Source of the DNA: Pseudomonadota bacterium | GTDB lineage: Bacteria > Pseudomonadota > Alphaproteobacteria > Rhizobiales > Devosiaceae | Direction: 5' to 3' | Length of the DNA stretch: 7,743 nt | Assembly (NCBI GenBank): GCA_023390785.1 | Contig: JAEWCE010000094.1 | Coordinates: forward strand, 1-7,743 | In this document: piece by piece, positions 6,563 to 7,743 of the stretch | Numbering within the stretch: position 1 is the first letter of the stretch | Layout: each line of letters starts with the position of its first letter | Program-made: the position numbers and the translations under genes | Notes under the pieces: model-generated | Told to the model about the DNA's origin: nothing | The model's database searches: none | Seen by the model: the letters and a program-made list of their open reading frames with translations, nothing else

Positions 6563-6597
6563 TTGACTCGCGATGAGGGTTGCCACGATATTATATC
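6563..6597. promoter_or_regulatory. overlapping divergent promoters with palindromic -10 region
   Basis: The 11-bp palindrome GATAT-T-ATATC (6587-6597) is the most AT-rich spot of the area. On the + strand TTGACT (6563-6568) and GATATT (6587-6592) are 18 bases apart, giving a start near 6599 and a 25-base leader to the parA-like ATG. On the - strand TATAAT (6595-6590) fits a -10 for the MarR-like gene, with no good -35. The two promoters overlap, so one bound protein could switch both. Inferred from sequence only. Confidence 0.4.
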
Positions 6598-6623
6598 AGT
6601 TGAGAATAGCAAGCAGCAGGATC

Positions 6624-7372
6624 ATGCCCATTCCAGCCCTGGGCGGTTTTGTAACACGAGAATCGCCGGGCCCGTCCCTGCACGGCCGGGCGATGGGGGT
6701 GATCAACCGGGCTCGCCGGGATGGAACCGCTGTCGTCCTGGTGGCGAGCGGCAAGGGCGGTGTGGCAAGACCACGTTGCTGCTCAACACCGCTGTCGGCT
6801 ACGCATGGATGGGGCAGCGGGTGCTGGTCGTCGATGCCGACGTCGAGCAGCGCACCAGCCAAAAATGGCCGCGACCGGCGAACCTGAACAACCCGACCGC
6901 GGTCGAGTGCGCGCCTGGGGACATTCTGGAGACCCTCGCCGCCAGGATTGCCGGTTACGACATGGCGCTCATCGACCTGCCGGGACGGGATGTGCTGGCG
7001 ACCGGCGCTGTCATGGACGTGGTCGATCTTCTCGTCTCTCCCAGTAAGCCCACACATCAGGACATGCAGGAATTGGGGCGGTTCATTCGTATCGCGCAGG
7101 CCCGGCAGGTGCCACATCTGGTGGTGTTCAACGAAACAACCCGGGAGGCAACGGCCGAGATCGAGGGGCTGAAGCAGGAATTTGCCGAGTTTGCACCCTT
7201 CCTGCCGATCGCCGTGCAGCAGCTGTCGAGCTATCGACGGGTCTACCCGTTTGGCCGGGGGGTGCTCGAGATTAAGGCATCCGATCCGGCCAAGGAGAAT
7301 TTTGCCCGGGTGTTCGATTGTCTCAGGATCGAGATCGAACGGGCCCACAGCCAGAGGGTGGCTGTGCTGTGA
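6624..7372 (+). pseudogene. parA: ParA-type partition ATPase, frameshifted in Walker A
   Basis: With one base restored this is a 249-residue ParA/Soj-type ATPase, which would position or segregate a replicating element together with a small DNA-binding partner. Reading from the ATG at 6624 (AGCAGG at 6615-6620) the frame gives VVLVASGKGGV, then shifts at 6762-6765: GTGGCAAGACC lacks one base relative to the codons for V-G-K-T-T. From 6764 the other frame continues with GKTTLLLNTAVGYA, then VLVVDADVEQ (Walker A', about 67-76), MALIDLPGRD (Walker B, about 114-123), LLVSPSKPT and the C-terminal helices. The rest of the protein has no stop, and the codons look well preserved. A drop from GGG to GG (ancestral GTG GGC) is the simplest explanation: a recent mutation or a sequence error. 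Unshifted translation ends at 6887 after 87 residues. The gene overlaps the following RHH gene by GTGA. Confidence 0.8.
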
Positions 7373-7659
7373 CAGGACCCTCAAGTCTGGCCGAGATGAT
7401 CGAGGCCGCGGCGGCGGAGCGTGAAGCAGAGACACCGCTGTCCAGCGCTCAGGGTGTGGCGATCACGTCGTGCCGGATCCCTCGGGCAGTTCTGGGCGAG
7501 CTTGCGCGCCTGACGCGCGACAACGGGATGAGCGTCAGCTTGCTGATCAATTTGCTGATCGATGCGCATCTGCGCGGCCAGGGCCGTCCGGGCTATGAGG
7601 AACTGGCGCCCTGGTACCCGCACTATGTCCTGCGCCGCGGGCAATCCACCAGGCAGTAA
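7369..7659 (+). CDS. ribbon-helix-helix protein, likely ParA partner
   Basis: A 96-residue protein whose GTG start (7369-7371) overlaps the TGA of the parA-like gene (7370-7372), a mark of translational coupling; AGAGGG lies about 10 bases before it. After a flexible acidic N-terminus (about 1-28, typical of the ParA-stimulating tails of such partners) residues about 30-70 read as a ribbon-helix-helix: a strand VAITSCRIP, helix A (RAVLGELARLTRDN), a turn with GMS, and helix B (VSLLINLLIDAHL). A conserved-looking tail GYEELAPWYPHYVLRR follows. In plasmids, small RHH proteins encoded behind parA bind the centromere repeats and repress the par promoter. An 8-bp repeat array begins 52 bp after this gene, which fits such a job. 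A frame extension upstream to 7318 lies inside the parA-like gene and is not needed. Confidence 0.7.
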   Translation: MTGPSSLAEMIEAAAAEREAETPLSSAQGVAITSCRIPRAVLGELARLTRDNGMSVSLLINLLIDAHLRGQGRPGYEELAPWYPHYVLRRGQSTRQ

Positions 7660-7679
7660 GGTCTCGCCGCCGGTACCGC

Positions 7680-7708
7680 TTGACACTACCTGCCAGGCTG
7701 GCACTCGT
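7680..7708 (+). promoter_or_regulatory. promoter-like sequence with a central palindrome
   Basis: A perfect -35 TTGACA (7680-7685) precedes the 13-bp palindrome TGCCAG-G-CTGGCA (7691-7703). A -10 at the right distance (ACTCGT, 7703-7708) is poor, so any promoter would be weak or need an activator. The palindrome sits in the spacer, a common repressor position. The downstream gene is outside the window. Confidence 0.35.
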
Positions 7709-7710
7709 TC

Positions 7711-7743
7711 GATGCCGCGATGCCGCGATGCCGCGATGCCGCG
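7711..7743. repeat. 8-bp direct repeat array (GATGCCGC), open at window end
   Basis: Four exact head-to-tail copies of GATGCCGC plus the first base of a fifth, reaching the last base of the window, so the true copy number is unknown. It lies 52 bp after the RHH gene. Arrays of short direct repeats of 7-11 bp are the usual binding sites (centromeres) of RHH partition proteins, and iterons of replication origins also look like this. A coding microsatellite in an unseen gene is an alternative. Confidence 0.85.

Noticed and set aside
7711..7743. CRISPR array
   Set aside because: The units are 8 bp with no spacers between them; this is a simple tandem repeat.

Overview
The window looks like Alphaproteobacterial chromosome: GC is high, a pyramid-shaped REP-like palindrome opens the window, and the core genes (CreA-like lipoprotein, 1-Cys peroxiredoxin, a pair of tiny two-helix membrane proteins) are typical of that class. 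I cannot name the genus.

Left part (1-2902), ordinary core DNA. A creA-family lipoprotein gene and a 60-residue membrane protein gene lead, on the + strand, into a Prx6-type peroxiredoxin that ends at a clear intrinsic terminator. Facing it on the - strand are two small two-helix membrane protein genes (2644->2321 and 2178->1912). The gap between them is filled by a possible 43-codon ORF whose stop overlaps the next start (ATGA).

Boundary (2784-2992). A strong-looking promoter drives a complete tRNA-Ser(GGA) gene with encoded CCA. Its 3' end is a classic integration target.

Right part (2993-7743), the end of an integrative element. First comes a large DUF6538-type tyrosine recombinase (588 aa) that starts 121 bp past the tRNA, with a perfect 19-bp palindrome in its leader. 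It converges on a second, unrelated tyrosine recombinase (344 aa, - strand), which sits downstream of a MarR-like winged-helix gene with an operator-like inverted repeat between them. Divergent from the MarR-like gene is a partition-type cassette: a ParA ATPase and a ribbon-helix-helix (RHH) protein, with start and stop overlapping. After it come a palindrome inside a promoter-like sequence and an 8-bp direct repeat array that runs off the window.

The ParA gene carries a one-base deletion exactly in its Walker A motif, so as written it is broken. I read the right part as the integration and maintenance module of an integrative element that also carries a plasmid-like partition system. The far attachment site and the cargo are outside the window.
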